Positions 1 through 8,126 of a stretch of DNA of 19,797 bases are shown here, piece after piece. The stretch is taken from positions 1-19,797 of the forward strand of contig CAWDMN010000055.1 of NCBI GenBank assembly GCA_963803155.1, given 5' to 3'. Origin of the DNA: CAWDMN01 sp963803155 (GTDB lineage: Bacteria > Acidobacteriota > Terriglobia > Versatilivoradales > Versatilivoraceae). The position numbers were made by a program, and so were the translations under genes. How positions within the stretch are numbered: the first letter of the stretch is position 1; each line of letters starts with the position of its first letter. The notes under the pieces are model-generated. The model had not been told where the DNA came from, ran no database searches, and saw only the letters and a program-made list of their open reading frames with translations.

Positions 1-33
1 TCCGGAAAGAATAGACAAGAAGGAGACCGAGCT

Positions 34-3000
34 ATGGCCTTGTCGCGCCGCCGTTTTATTCAGGGTGTCAGCAGTGGAACGATGGCCACCATTGTGATGG
101 GTGGCCATTCCGGCCTTCTGCCCGAGGTTGCCCTCGCTCAGGATCAACTCCCTCAAACAGGGAAGAGAGGGGTGGGCGTTCAGTTGCGCCGCTCGCGGCT
201 GCCGGTTTTGCGCAAAGCGGACGTGGTTGTGATCGGAGGATCCGTGTTGGGGGTGGCTGCCGCTCTCCAATTCGCCCGGGCAGGCTGCAAGGTTGTTTTG
301 GTGGAACACCGGACCTATCTAGGGCGCGATGTCACTGCCACGCTCAAGCCTTGGGTTGACCTGGGTAAGCTGGCCGGCAGTGGGCTGGTCCCCGAACTGA
401 TCGCGGCGACTCTGAAGAAGCAGGCCACCGCCGAGGCTTCGGGGGAGATTCCGCTGTGGATGGATGCCTTCAAGGTTACGCTGGAGAACCTGCTTTTGGA
501 GGCCGGAGTCGAACTGATCTACGGTGCTCTGCCCACTGAGGCCATCTTGACAGGCAGTGCCGTTCGCGGCGTGGTCATCGGCAACAAATCGGGCCGCCAG
601 GCTCTTCTGGGACGGCTGGTTCTTGATGCGACCAGCACGGCGGTGGTGGCGAGAATCGCCGGCGCCGAGTTTGCTCGGGAGACGGCCGCGGACTTCCACT
701 TCATCCGCATGATGGAGATGGAAGGAGTGAGGCTGCTTGCGGAGACCACGCTGGAGGTGCCCGCGGAACTCGGCATCGTCGGTAACAAGCTGGCCATCCA
801 TGCCGGTTACCGCGGCAATGGGCACGTGCTGATAGAGTGCCCGATGGAGCTGCAGATGGGCAAGCTGGATCTGGAAGGCATGATGCGGCGGGAGATCGAG
901 GCACGCCATCGCACCATGCGCGTGGCGGCCCATCTGGTTCAGAACGTTCCAAAGTTCAAGGATGCCAAACTCGCCATCTGTGCTTATGAGTTGGACGGCC
1001 CGCAGACCACGCGGCTGGCCGGCCCTGCCCCTGCTTGGGTGGGGGAGTTCAAAGGGCTGGAGGTCAACTTTGCCGACAAGAACCAGGCCGGGGTCCGCTT
1101 GCCGCTGGGGAGCTTCGCCGGTCCGGTGAAAGGCCTGTGGTGCCTTAACGAAGCAGCGCGGCTGGAGGATGCGTGGCGCGATCTGCTGCGCGATCCGGTC
1201 AATGCAGCTTTGGCTGGCGCGGCCTTTGCCAAGACATTGCTCCCCAAACTTAGCAACGGCGAGCTTCCCGCAGCAGGCGAAACCGATTACGGAATTCCCG
1301 ACTACCCTCCGCACGGCCTGGAGGTGAAGTTTCAGGACAGCCCCCAGCGCGGCCGATTCTATGAAAGACTCACGGTGGCTCCCGTGAGTGTGCCCGTTCT
1401 CCGGGAGACCGACTTTTTGGTGGTCGGCGGGGGAACGTGCGGGGCTACCTGCGCCAACTCAGCGGCCCGCGAGGGCGCCAGGACCGTCCTGCTAGAACTC
1501 TGTCCCGGCCTCGGAGGTACGGGAACCGTGGGTGGCGTCAGCGCTTACTGGTATGGCCGGTATTGGGCCGGATTCGCCATCCGCAACGCCAACCTCGTGG
1601 ATGAGGTGCACAAGAGCATCCACTGGCCCACCTCGGCCAACGAACTCAACGGGCCGTGGAACATCGAGGCGAAGATGTACGCGCTGCTCAAGGATGCGCA
1701 GCAGTCCGGTGTGGAGCTCTTCTTCAATACCATCGCTATCGCAGCCGTGCTTCAGGACAACCAGGTGCGCGGGATTGTAGCTGCTACGCCTTACGGGCCG
1801 ATGGCCGTCCTGTCCAAGATTACAGCCGATACCACCGGCGACGGTGACGTAGCGGCTTTCGCCGGAGCAAAATTCTTCTATGGCGCCGCGCGCGACGGTT
1901 ACCCCATGTGGTTCAACCTGGCCCAATACCTCCAGCCCACCAAGAGCCGCTGGCACTTCGGGCACACGGTAGTCGTGAGCAACATCGACGACTACACGCG
2001 GGCGATCCTGATCGGACGGCGGCGCGGCCCCAAGTGTCACGACCACGGCAACTACATCGCCACGCGCGAGTCGCGTCACATCGTGGGCGACGTGGTCTTG
2101 ACCCTGACCGATATTCTGCGTCACCGTGCATGGCCCGATGTGATCAACCTTGGCGCAGGGCAAATGGATTGCCACAGAAGGGTTGCCTCGAATTGGATCC
2201 GGGTGGGACTGCTCATGCCCATCCTGCCCACGGAAATGCCATATCGTGCCCTGCTGCCGCGGGGGCTGGAGAACATCCAGGTAGGAGGCAAGGCCTTCTC
2301 GGGCACTCACGACGTTTTGTACAACCTGCGCAATCAGCCGGAAATGGAGAACCTGGGGGGCGCGATGGGGGTGGCCGCGGCCTATGCCATCCGCGACGGT
2401 GTTAGCGCGCGCCAGGTGGACCTGCGCAAAGTGCAAAAGAGACTCACTGAAGTCGGCACCCTTTTGCCCGAAATGCTTACCCGCGAAGTTAAGGACATGC
2501 CCCTCGACGAAGCCGCTATCAGGGCGTTCGTAAAACAACTGGATGGGCGCCATCTTTCCGCTTGGGAGGACGTCCCAATGGCGCTGGAAGGCAGTCCTCA
2601 CTATCGCGAGAAAATCCCGTTTGTGGAGATCTGCACAGCCGACCCGGCACTGGCGGTCCCGATCCTGGAGCGGGAGATGGCCGAGGCTACGGGGGATCGC
2701 CAACTTCGGCTGGCCCAAGCGCTGGCAATGTTTGGCTCGAAGGCCGGAGCCCAGGTGCTGATTGAAACCATCGAGCGAAGCATCTCGAGCGGGAACGTGC
2801 CTCCGAAGCAACTACGCGAAGAGAAGGACGCAGGAGCTTTGGAGCACACGGGAATAGGCATACCGACTCCTCCGGCCGACCTGGTCTATTCCCTCGGGAT
2901 GACACGCGACCGCCGCGCGCTCGCTGTTTGGGAAAAGCTAGGCAGCCTGGTCCAGCCCGTGCCAGAGGATTTTGCCGCCGAGTTGCCTTGGCCCTTCCAC

Positions 3001-3384
3001 TATGTGGACGCAATCTGTTATGGAGCGGAACTGCTCGGCGACGCGGAAGCAGTCCAGACGTTGAAGAAGATCCATAGCCACCCGCTGCTCAACCAGCAGT
3101 CGGCCAAGAAGGGGTTCCAGATTGACTTCGATCTCGAGAAACGGGCCCTGACCGAAGTGACTCTCGCCCGGACTCTGGCCCGCCTGGGCAGCAACGAAGG
3201 TTACGACACCTTGATCGATTATCTGGACGACAACCGGGCGAGCCTCGCGGAATTCGCCCATATGTCGCTGGAAGAATTAACGAGATGCAATAACGGCAAG
3301 GATCCCCAGGCATGGCGCCAATGGCTCGCGGGAGCGAAAATCTCGCTCAAGCCAATTCCACTCGTGGACCGGTTGGATGGCTAA
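34..3384 (+). CDS. Tat-exported tandem FAD-dependent oxidoreductase with HEAT-like C-terminus
   Basis: The 1116-residue product starts at an ATG 9 nt after an AAGGAG-type ribosome binding site. Residues 1-36 form a Tat signal (SRRRFIQG followed by a hydrophobic stretch and an ALAQ-like cleavage site), so a folded, cofactor-loaded enzyme is probably exported. Two separate Rossmann FAD-binding motifs are visible: VVVIGGSVLGVAAA near residue 64 and FLVVGGGTCGATCA near residue 458, the second followed by GGTGTVGG. Each resembles the FAD_oxidored type of flavin domain. Residues from about 850 to the end contain leucine/alanine-rich helical pairs suggestive of HEAT-like repeats. The double flavin domain makes it about twice the length of usual family members. 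The substrate cannot be told from sequence. No co-directional neighbour is tightly linked. The fold is well supported; the tandem arrangement could be an old duplication or fusion. Confidence 0.9.
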   Translation: MALSRRRFIQGVSSGTMATIVMGGHSGLLPEVALAQDQLPQTGKRGVGVQLRRSRLPVLRKADVVVIGGSVLGVAAALQFARAGCKVVLVEHRTYLGRDVTATLKPWVDLGKLAGSGLVPELIAATLKKQATAEASGEIPLWMDAFKVTLENLLLEAGVELIYGALPTEAILTGSAVRGVVIGNKSGRQALLGRLVLDATSTAVVARIAGAEFARETAADFHFIRMMEMEGVRLLAETTLEVPAELGIVGNKLAIHAGYRGNGHVLIECPMELQMGKLDLEGMMRREIEARHRTMRVAAHLVQNVPKFKDAKLAICAYELDGPQTTRLAGPAPAWVGEFKGLEVNFADKNQAGVRLPLGSFAGPVKGLWCLNEAARLEDAWRDLLRDPVNAALAGAAFAKTLLPKLSNGELPAAGETDYGIPDYPPHGLEVKFQDSPQRGRFYERLTVAPVSVPVLRETDFLVVGGGTCGATCANSAAREGARTVLLELCPGLGGTGTVGGVSAYWYGRYWAGFAIRNANLVDEVHKSIHWPTSANELNGPWNIEAKMYALLKDAQQSGVELFFNTIAIAAVLQDNQVRGIVAATPYGPMAVLSKITADTTGDGDVAAFAGAKFFYGAARDGYPMWFNLAQYLQPTKSRWHFGHTVVVSNIDDYTRAILIGRRRGPKCHDHGNYIATRESRHIVGDVVLTLTDILRHRAWPDVINLGAGQMDCHRRVASNWIRVGLLMPILPTEMPYRALLPRGLENIQVGGKAFSGTHDVLYNLRNQPEMENLGGAMGVAAAYAIRDGVSARQVDLRKVQKRLTEVGTLLPEMLTREVKDMPLDEAAIRAFVKQLDGRHLSAWEDVPMALEGSPHYREKIPFVEICTADPALAVPILEREMAEATGDRQLRLAQALAMFGSKAGAQVLIETIERSISSGNVPPKQLREEKDAGALEHTGIGIPTPPADLVYSLGMTRDRRALAVWEKLGSLVQPVPEDFAAELPWPFHYVDAICYGAELLGDAEAVQTLKKIHSHPLLNQQSAKKGFQIDFDLEKRALTEVTLARTLARLGSNEGYDTLIDYLDDNRASLAEFAHMSLEELTRCNNGKDPQAWRQWLAGAKISLKPIPLVDRLDG

Positions 3385-3732
3385 GTGGCGCACAGGAGCT
3401 TTTGCTCGACTTTGAACGCATAAGGTCCAAAAACTCAAAAGAAGTACAATTCGTTGGCCCGGGAATGTGTTCCCTTCGTGAATCAATGGTTGTTTCTTGT
3501 TTGCAATCGCACAGGGTCAACGCCTGACTGCACTTCCAATGGAAACCAGTCGCTGTTTGCGCTTGTATGCGCGACATCGGTGCCTGATCGCATCCTTTCA
3601 CTGCCACCCACTACTCTCCGTCAGTGTGATTCGCCGCATTTGGAGAGCGCGGTGGTCGGCAGAATCGGTCAAAAAAGCAATTGGCCAGGGACAGGATCGT
3701 AAACGCAGAACACTGCATCAGTTAGTTCGGGC
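3385..3732. other. Intergenic region containing an IS-tail relic
   Basis: About 350 bases without a convincing gene. Short open frames here lack ribosome binding sites and recognisable domains. The main content is the tail repeat at 3528-3691, which is shared with the region behind the decayed transposase at 12.78-12.95 kb. No clear terminator was seen after the oxidoreductase stop. Confidence 0.6.
3528..3691 (+). repeat. IS-tail repeat, copy A
   Basis: This stretch aligns by eye over roughly 160 bases, in the same orientation, with 12784-12947. Shared blocks include CATCCTTTCACTGCCA, CCACTACTCTCCG, and AGCGCGGTGGTCGGCA followed by ATCGGTCAAAA. Identity looks near 80 percent with a few indels. 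Copy B sits directly behind a decayed DDE transposase gene, so copy A is probably a solo remnant of the same element family. No transposase remains beside it. Confidence 0.7.
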
Positions 3733-3870
3733 TTAGCCGCAGATGAGCGGGGAGGTACCTTGAAGTTCTGCCATGCTTTCGTGTGAACGTGCATGATTGT
3801 GGCAGCGCCCGGTGGACGCGAACAGGGCGAGCAGGCCAAGGATAGTGAGCGGGCATAGAATGGCGCGCAT
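3733..3870 (-). CDS. Short secreted ORF, probably a truncated gene start
   Basis: This is a 45-residue ORF whose ATG follows the carboxypeptidase stop after one base (TAA-G-ATG), the arrangement of a translationally coupled second gene. Residues 1-22 look like a signal peptide or lipoprotein-type leader (MRAIL, then a leucine-rich core, then a Cys). After that only about 23 residues remain before the stop. The leader suggests the 5' end of a larger exported protein that lost its body, with the break next to the IS-tail relic just downstream. It may instead be a genuine tiny ORF or a chance frame. The function is not recognised. Confidence 0.4.
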   Translation of the reverse strand: MRAILCPLTILGLLALFASTGRCHNHARSHESMAELQGTSPLICG

Positions 3871-3871
3871 C

Positions 3872-5062
3872 TTAGCGAATCTCATTAAAGTAGCGGCGCA
3901 TGGCTCGCGCAATATCATGTCCGAAGGAGGTCGCGCTCTCGATGGTGACAGTGCGCCCGGTGGCCGTAGCGTACGGCAGCTCAAGAAGAGTAGCGAGCTT
4001 CATGCCAGGAAGATTCGCCGCCCACTCTTCAAATTCCTTGCGTGGCGTTTCTGTCGGCGGCTCCTTCCACTTAAGGTATTCCTGGCGGTATGGGAGGTAG
4101 TCTTCGAGCCGAAAAACCAGGGGGCCAGTCTCAACAGCTTCCAGAATCTTGGCGAAGCGCTCGGCTTCAGGGCTCCCGTACAGGCCGTAGATAACTTCGT
4201 GGGCTTTCCCGTGCTCGCCAGGGCAATGCATGTCAAGCGCGAACCGCAGCTTGTGGCCTGACCATTCGGGGACGAGGGTGCGCAGGGCGGCAACGGTTGG
4301 GTAGATGCTTTCCCCGATGTAGTCTTGGTTATGGTCCCATGGCTTGCGGTGCTTGCCCTGGTCGCCGTCCTCCACCCCATCCTTGTCAACGAAGGGCACG
4401 ATGAGAAACTCGACGTGGTCGCGGAACCATTGGCCGTCCGGCGTGTTGGCCAGGATCGACTCCATGATGCCCTGTAATGCATGGCTGGCCATCATCTCGC
4501 AGGCATGGTGGCGCGCGGTGATCAAGGCGCGGATCTTACTCTTGCCGTTGAGGCAGCCGAGATAAAGTGCTTCGGCGTCGCGGCCCTCCTTGGTTTTACA
4601 GAGCGTTGTGGCCCGGAGGTTCGGGTTGCCAATGTTGCGTTTCAAGAACATCTTGAGGTTCGCTTCCATGTATGGCATGCCAAGGCAGAAGCGAACTTCC
4701 ACGGCGTTCTTGGGAACGGCGAAGCAAAATGTGGGTTTTCTGAGGTTATCTGCGCCAAGCCATTTCCACGTGGCTCCGCAATCCGTGCTGACGGCGGGCC
4801 CCAACGCAGTCAGCGGATTGCGCTGGGTGAAGTTGACGGTGATGCGGCGGCCGGCGGCGCCGCGCACGCGGAAATAGTAATAGAACCAGTCGCCCACAGT
4901 GTCGCGGAGGTCCTGATGCACGGTAATGGTATCACCCTGAATCGAATCGACGATGATGTTGCCCCCTGGGAAGGCCGAATCGACCTCGATGCTCTTCCGG
5001 TTTGCGGGGGGCACCGCGGCCGCCGCACACAGAGTCAACGCGAGAACAGCGAAAAGTTTCAT
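3872..5062 (-). CDS. Secreted M14-family zinc carboxypeptidase
   Basis: The 396-residue product has a signal peptide (MKLFAVLALTLCAAAAVPPA) and a GGAG ribosome binding site 6 nt before the ATG. Residues about 25-140 form a beta-rich leader domain with DWFYYYFRVRG near 58-68. This arrangement resembles the cytosolic-carboxypeptidase (Nna1/CCP-like) branch of M14. The catalytic domain shows the zinc motif HxxE as H186-A-C-E189, the third ligand H279 in DMH, a DKDGVEDGD segment with downstream RK and DHN residues in the substrate-binding position, and the probable catalytic Glu361 in LLELPYA. All key residues of an active metallopeptidase are present. It would remove C-terminal residues from peptides outside the cytoplasm. 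The substrate is unknown. Confidence 0.88.
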   Translation of the reverse strand: MKLFAVLALTLCAAAAVPPANRKSIEVDSAFPGGNIIVDSIQGDTITVHQDLRDTVGDWFYYYFRVRGAAGRRITVNFTQRNPLTALGPAVSTDCGATWKWLGADNLRKPTFCFAVPKNAVEVRFCLGMPYMEANLKMFLKRNIGNPNLRATTLCKTKEGRDAEALYLGCLNGKSKIRALITARHHACEMMASHALQGIMESILANTPDGQWFRDHVEFLIVPFVDKDGVEDGDQGKHRKPWDHNQDYIGESIYPTVAALRTLVPEWSGHKLRFALDMHCPGEHGKAHEVIYGLYGSPEAERFAKILEAVETGPLVFRLEDYLPYRQEYLKWKEPPTETPRKEFEEWAANLPGMKLATLLELPYATATGRTVTIESATSFGHDIARAMRRYFNEIR

Positions 5063-5332
5063 GTGGCGCTCCGAAGAATAGCTTCCGTGCAGCTTTCAGG
5101 CTCCCATTGTTCGGCGGGATCCTCCGGCATGTCAATTGATAAATCTGAAATACTTTACATCACGAGACTAACCACCACGAACTGCTTCGTGTTATAACAC
5201 GCGGCCATGGGTTGAAGGCAATTCGTCACGGGATTCGGCTTTGGGGGATGCGCGTTGATTGTGGGCGCGCAAGGACCGGCCGGTGAAGCGGGCGCCGCAT
5301 TCCCCAACCTGTTGTCCTTCGACAAAATTGAA
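5063..5332. other. Divergent intergenic region upstream of the carboxypeptidase
   Basis: About 270 bases between the minus-strand carboxypeptidase start and the plus-strand NYN stub. It should hold the carboxypeptidase promoter, but no pair of -35/-10 boxes is convincing. No RNA gene or repeat was recognised. Confidence 0.5.
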
Positions 5333-5826
5333 ATGAGCGAAAATGAGGGCCGCTCTTAAGAATTTAATTATTTTATGTTAAATCCCATGAAATAGCGGGT
5401 TTGAAAAATTTAGACCACAGTTAACGGCATATCTAATTCATGAAGCGACGTCACTGCTAAAGGGGGAAATTTGCAGGAGACAGGCCAGTCACCATGATAG
5501 GCAAGAGAAATGCTGGCTTTCAAGGAGAAGGGCGTTTCATACGGAATATTATCACGCCTCATAAGTAATGATGCATCGGAGATTTCCTGCACTGAGTAGC
5601 TGTACACGGGAAATTATATATGCGGTTTGCTAACTTGAATAGACCCTTCGGTGCCCAAAAATCACGCGGATTGATAATCTTTATCTTTCTAATTTATAGT
5701 AATTTGCAGGAAAATACTTAAATTCTTAAGAGCGGCCCCATTTCTTCTTCCGGTCAGGATGAAGAAGGATTTGCGACCGAAGAAAGACTCAAGCTGGCCG
5801 TGTTCATCGACTTCGACAACATCTAA
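5333..5826 (+). pseudogene. NYN-domain protein N-terminal stub, split by a MITE
   Basis: ATG at 5333 begins MSEN, and an inverted-repeat element starts at 5347. Downstream of that element, 5739-5826 reads ISSSGQDEEGFATEERL followed by KLAVFIDFDNI and a TAA stop. LAVFIDFDNI is the characteristic first strand, with the metal-binding aspartates, of NYN/LabA-like (DUF88) nuclease-fold proteins. Joining 5346 to 5739 gives one open frame, MSEN-D-ISSSGQ and onward, so the element appears inserted between codons 4 and 6. The protein also ends right after the first strand, so the remaining roughly 200 or more residues of the domain are lost. It is a doubly broken gene: interrupted and then truncated just before the Gfo/Idh gene. 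No Shine-Dalgarno is evident before the ATG. Confidence 0.65.
5347..5738. mobile_element. MITE-like element with 28-bp terminal inverted repeats
   Basis: The left end 5347-5374 and right end 5711-5738 are inverted repeats matching at 27 of 28 positions. The outer 21 are perfect, beginning GGGCCGCTCTTAAG. The total length is 392 bp, too short for a transposase. The best internal frame (65 codons, minus strand, 5410-5607) starts with GTG, lacks a ribosome site and matches nothing I know. The interior is far more AT-rich than the flanking genes. An 11-bp direct repeat AATTTGCAGGA occurs at 5468-5478 and 5701-5711. No target-site duplication is visible at the ends. The features fit a non-autonomous miniature inverted-repeat element; the parent IS family is not identified. 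Confidence 0.78.
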
Positions 5827-5859
5827 GCGTTTTCATCCGTTGAATTGAGGAGGAACCAA

Positions 5860-7197
5860 ATGTCAAAATCCAAGATGACCCGGCGGGAGTTTATGGGCCG
5901 GACGGTGGCGGGCACAGCGGCGGCCGGCGTGGCGTTGGGCGCTCCGGCGATCCTGAGCTCCGCTTCTCCCAACGAGCAAGTTACCGTGGGCATAATCGGC
6001 GCGGGCATTCGAGGGCTCGAGCTGATGCAGTCCATGCTGAACGTCAAGGCCAAAGTCGCGATCGTGTGCGACCTGTACGACGGCCACCTCCGCCGCGCCA
6101 ATGAAATCCAGCCGAATACTCCGATAACGCGCGACTATCGGGAAGTTCTCGACCGTAAGGACATCGACGCGGTGGCCATCGCCACCAGCGACCACTGGCA
6201 CACGCCTATTGCCATCGATGCCATGCGCGCCGGCAAGGACGTCTATTGCGAGAAACCCATGACGCACAAGATTCCTGAGGCGCTCGAAATGGTGAAGGTC
6301 TCCAAGGAAACCGGGCGCTTGGTGCAGGTGGGCAGCCAGAGCCTGAGCATGCAATCGACGCACCAGGGCAAGGAATGGGTGGATTCGGGGGCCATCGGCA
6401 AGGTCTTCATGGCACAGTGCGAGATTTATCGGCCCGACCCCGTAGGCGCGTGGAAATATCCCGTGCCGCCCGACGCTTCACCGCAAACGATCGACTGGGA
6501 CCGCTACCTGGGCAACGCGTTCAAGCGTCCCTTCGACGCCGCGCGATTCTTTCAGTTCCGCAACTGGTGGGATTACGGAACCGGCATCGCCGGCGATGAG
6601 TACGTCCACCTGCTGTCGCGTGTTCACTACTTGATGAACGTGCAGTTCCCGCTCAGTGCCGTGGCGAACGGCGGCATCTACAAGTGGACCGGCGACCGCG
6701 ACGTCCCCGATATCCACAACACGCTGTATGACTACGGCAAGTTCCAGGTGGTGGTGCTGGCTAACCTAGTGTCGAACTTCGAGGGCGGTGAGATTGTGCG
6801 CTTCATGGGCGATAAGGGCACGGTCGAACTCACCGAAGAAAGCGCCACCTTGTTTCCGTACGACGAAGTCTGGGCCTACAACTATCCGCTGGAAAGCTGG
6901 CCGAAAGATACCAAGGATCAATTTGAGGCCGCTCACAAAGATGACTCCACGGCCGACATCGGGACCTACGGGAAGCAGTTGCACCGTAAGAAGGAGACCA
7001 TGCGCCAAACGGCGGAAGGGACCGAAGATCACTTCCGGAACTTTTTCGCGGCCATCAAGAGCCGCCAACAACCCATCGAGAATGTGGACTTCGGTTGCGG
7101 TACGGCGGTGGCTTGCCACATGGCCAACCAGTCGTACCTGAAAAAGCAGCGCCTGTTCTGGGACGCGCAGAAGCTGGAACTCAAGACCGAAGCGTAG
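5860..7197 (+). CDS. Tat-exported Gfo/Idh/MocA family oxidoreductase
   Basis: The 445-residue product starts at ATG 5860, preceded by GAGGAGG at good spacing. An in-frame TTG at 5845 is an inferior start because it overlaps that ribosome site. Residues 1-35 are a twin-arginine signal (TRREFMG plus an Ala/Gly-rich stretch). The NAD(P)-binding Rossmann motif GIIGAGIRG lies near residues 44-52, the family signature EKPMTH near 131-136, and the C-terminal domain segment GDEYVHLL near 246. The family catalyses NAD(P)-dependent oxidation or reduction of sugars, inositols and related compounds. Exported members of this kind are common in Acidobacteriota, Planctomycetota and similar groups and may use a tightly bound cofactor. 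The substrate is unknown. It follows the broken NYN stub and appears monocistronic, ending before a strong hairpin. Confidence 0.93.
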   Translation: MSKSKMTRREFMGRTVAGTAAAGVALGAPAILSSASPNEQVTVGIIGAGIRGLELMQSMLNVKAKVAIVCDLYDGHLRRANEIQPNTPITRDYREVLDRKDIDAVAIATSDHWHTPIAIDAMRAGKDVYCEKPMTHKIPEALEMVKVSKETGRLVQVGSQSLSMQSTHQGKEWVDSGAIGKVFMAQCEIYRPDPVGAWKYPVPPDASPQTIDWDRYLGNAFKRPFDAARFFQFRNWWDYGTGIAGDEYVHLLSRVHYLMNVQFPLSAVANGGIYKWTGDRDVPDIHNTLYDYGKFQVVVLANLVSNFEGGEIVRFMGDKGTVELTEESATLFPYDEVWAYNYPLESWPKDTKDQFEAAHKDDSTADIGTYGKQLHRKKETMRQTAEGTEDHFRNFFAAIKSRQQPIENVDFGCGTAVACHMANQSYLKKQRLFWDAQKLELKTEA

Positions 7198-7210
7198 CGT
7201 CCTCACTTGG

Positions 7211-7239
7211 CCGGGGTAGTGACCTATGCCACCCCGGCA
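7211..7239 (+). terminator. Hairpin downstream of the Gfo/Idh gene
   Basis: An 8-bp perfect GC-rich stem, GCCGGGGT (7211-7218) with ACCCCGGC (7232-7239), and a 13-nt loop begins 13 nt after the stop codon. No T-run follows, so it may act as a Rho-assisted terminator or 3' mRNA-stabilising hairpin rather than a canonical intrinsic terminator. Confidence 0.55.
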
Positions 7240-8126
7240 GGTGACTTAGAAAGCCGCCACTAACACAAACGCATTATGGATTGTTAAGAAAGTCTCACTG
7301 TGGTGCGCAAAAACACTCTGGCCGCCAAACAGGGCAATGCTCGCCACCGCTATCAACCAAGAAAGCTGCGAATGTCAATCAATCTGATTCATCGGTTCCG
7401 TTTGCGGCCGCTTCAGTAGACGCTCCTATGCTCGGGAAAGATGGCCTTCATCTCACTCCCTTCCCCTCCAACTCAGGCAGCGATCTTCTCCATCCGATAC
7501 TCGTGCTGGAGGCGCGTGGTCCGCGAAAACCCAGTACGGCTTCCGAAGCTTACTGATCCGGGCATTCGGAGTGGCAGCTCTCTCCTTGTTTCAATATCAA
7601 ATGGGCTCGAATAAACACCGATAGCTCTAGAGTAGTCTCTGGATCCAGTGACTGGGACACACTTAGCGGAAGTCTCAGAATGGGAACCCGAACCGATGAC
7701 AACTACGCCGCCAGCCGATAGTCGTGGTGCAGCCTGTCTATGGCGAATTGATATTTTGGCTGATCAAGCGCACTTCGCCCAACCGGGCTAAGGCTGCGTT
7801 ACATAAAGTTACATCGGAACGAAACTTCGCCCCCTGAATAACCCCGGAAAGTTTTTGCGCGGCTCTCAGCTGTCAATTGCAGGAATTTCAAGTTGTTGAT
7901 AGATAGTATGTTAGGGTTCGGCTGAATATTTGTACCATACGCGAGCGGCCAGATGATATCCCAGCAGGGCAACTAAGAAACCGGTCTTGCTGAAGTATCG
8001 AAGTGGGAGCGGCTTAGAAAACGGTGGTGAGCCGCAGGTCCAGCTTGACGCAACATCGCTGCTACAGCTTGGGGAGATAAATTGCTAATCGTTGTTCATG
8101 CAATACTATCACTCTTGGTTCCACAT
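7240..8126. other. Long intergenic stretch, mostly empty
   Basis: Nearly 900 bases without a supportable gene. The largest frame (7281-7556, plus) has a composition unlike a protein, no ribosome site and no motif. The one recognisable item is an 18-bp copy of the IS-tail end at 7740-7757. The rest may be decayed sequence from earlier insertions. No promoter, RNA or array could be supported. Confidence 0.5.
7740..7757 (-). repeat. Short IS-end relic, inverted
   Basis: The minus strand reads AAAATATCAATTCGCCAT, an exact 18-base match to 12930-12947 at the end of tail repeat B. The neighbouring minus-strand bases GATCAGCC just before it parallel GATCGGTC there. It looks like a leftover terminus of the same element family. 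Confidence 0.5.

Noticed and set aside
1492..2811. Long antisense open frame of 439 codons, and 319-1314 likewise
   Set aside because: Both are mirror frames of the GC-rich FAD oxidoreductase. They have no domain, no ribosome site, and a composition rich in His/Arg/Pro.
5480..5493. 14-bp match GACAGGCCAGTCAC between the MITE and about 13606-13619
   Set aside because: A match of this length is expected by chance in a window of this size, and the flanks do not align.
5410..5607. 65-codon minus-strand frame inside the MITE
   Set aside because: It starts with GTG without a ribosome site, has no recognisable motif and is too short for a transposase; recorded only as element content.
7281..7556. 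91-codon plus-strand frame after the Gfo/Idh gene
   Set aside because: Low-complexity Ser/Pro-rich composition, no Shine-Dalgarno, no motif.
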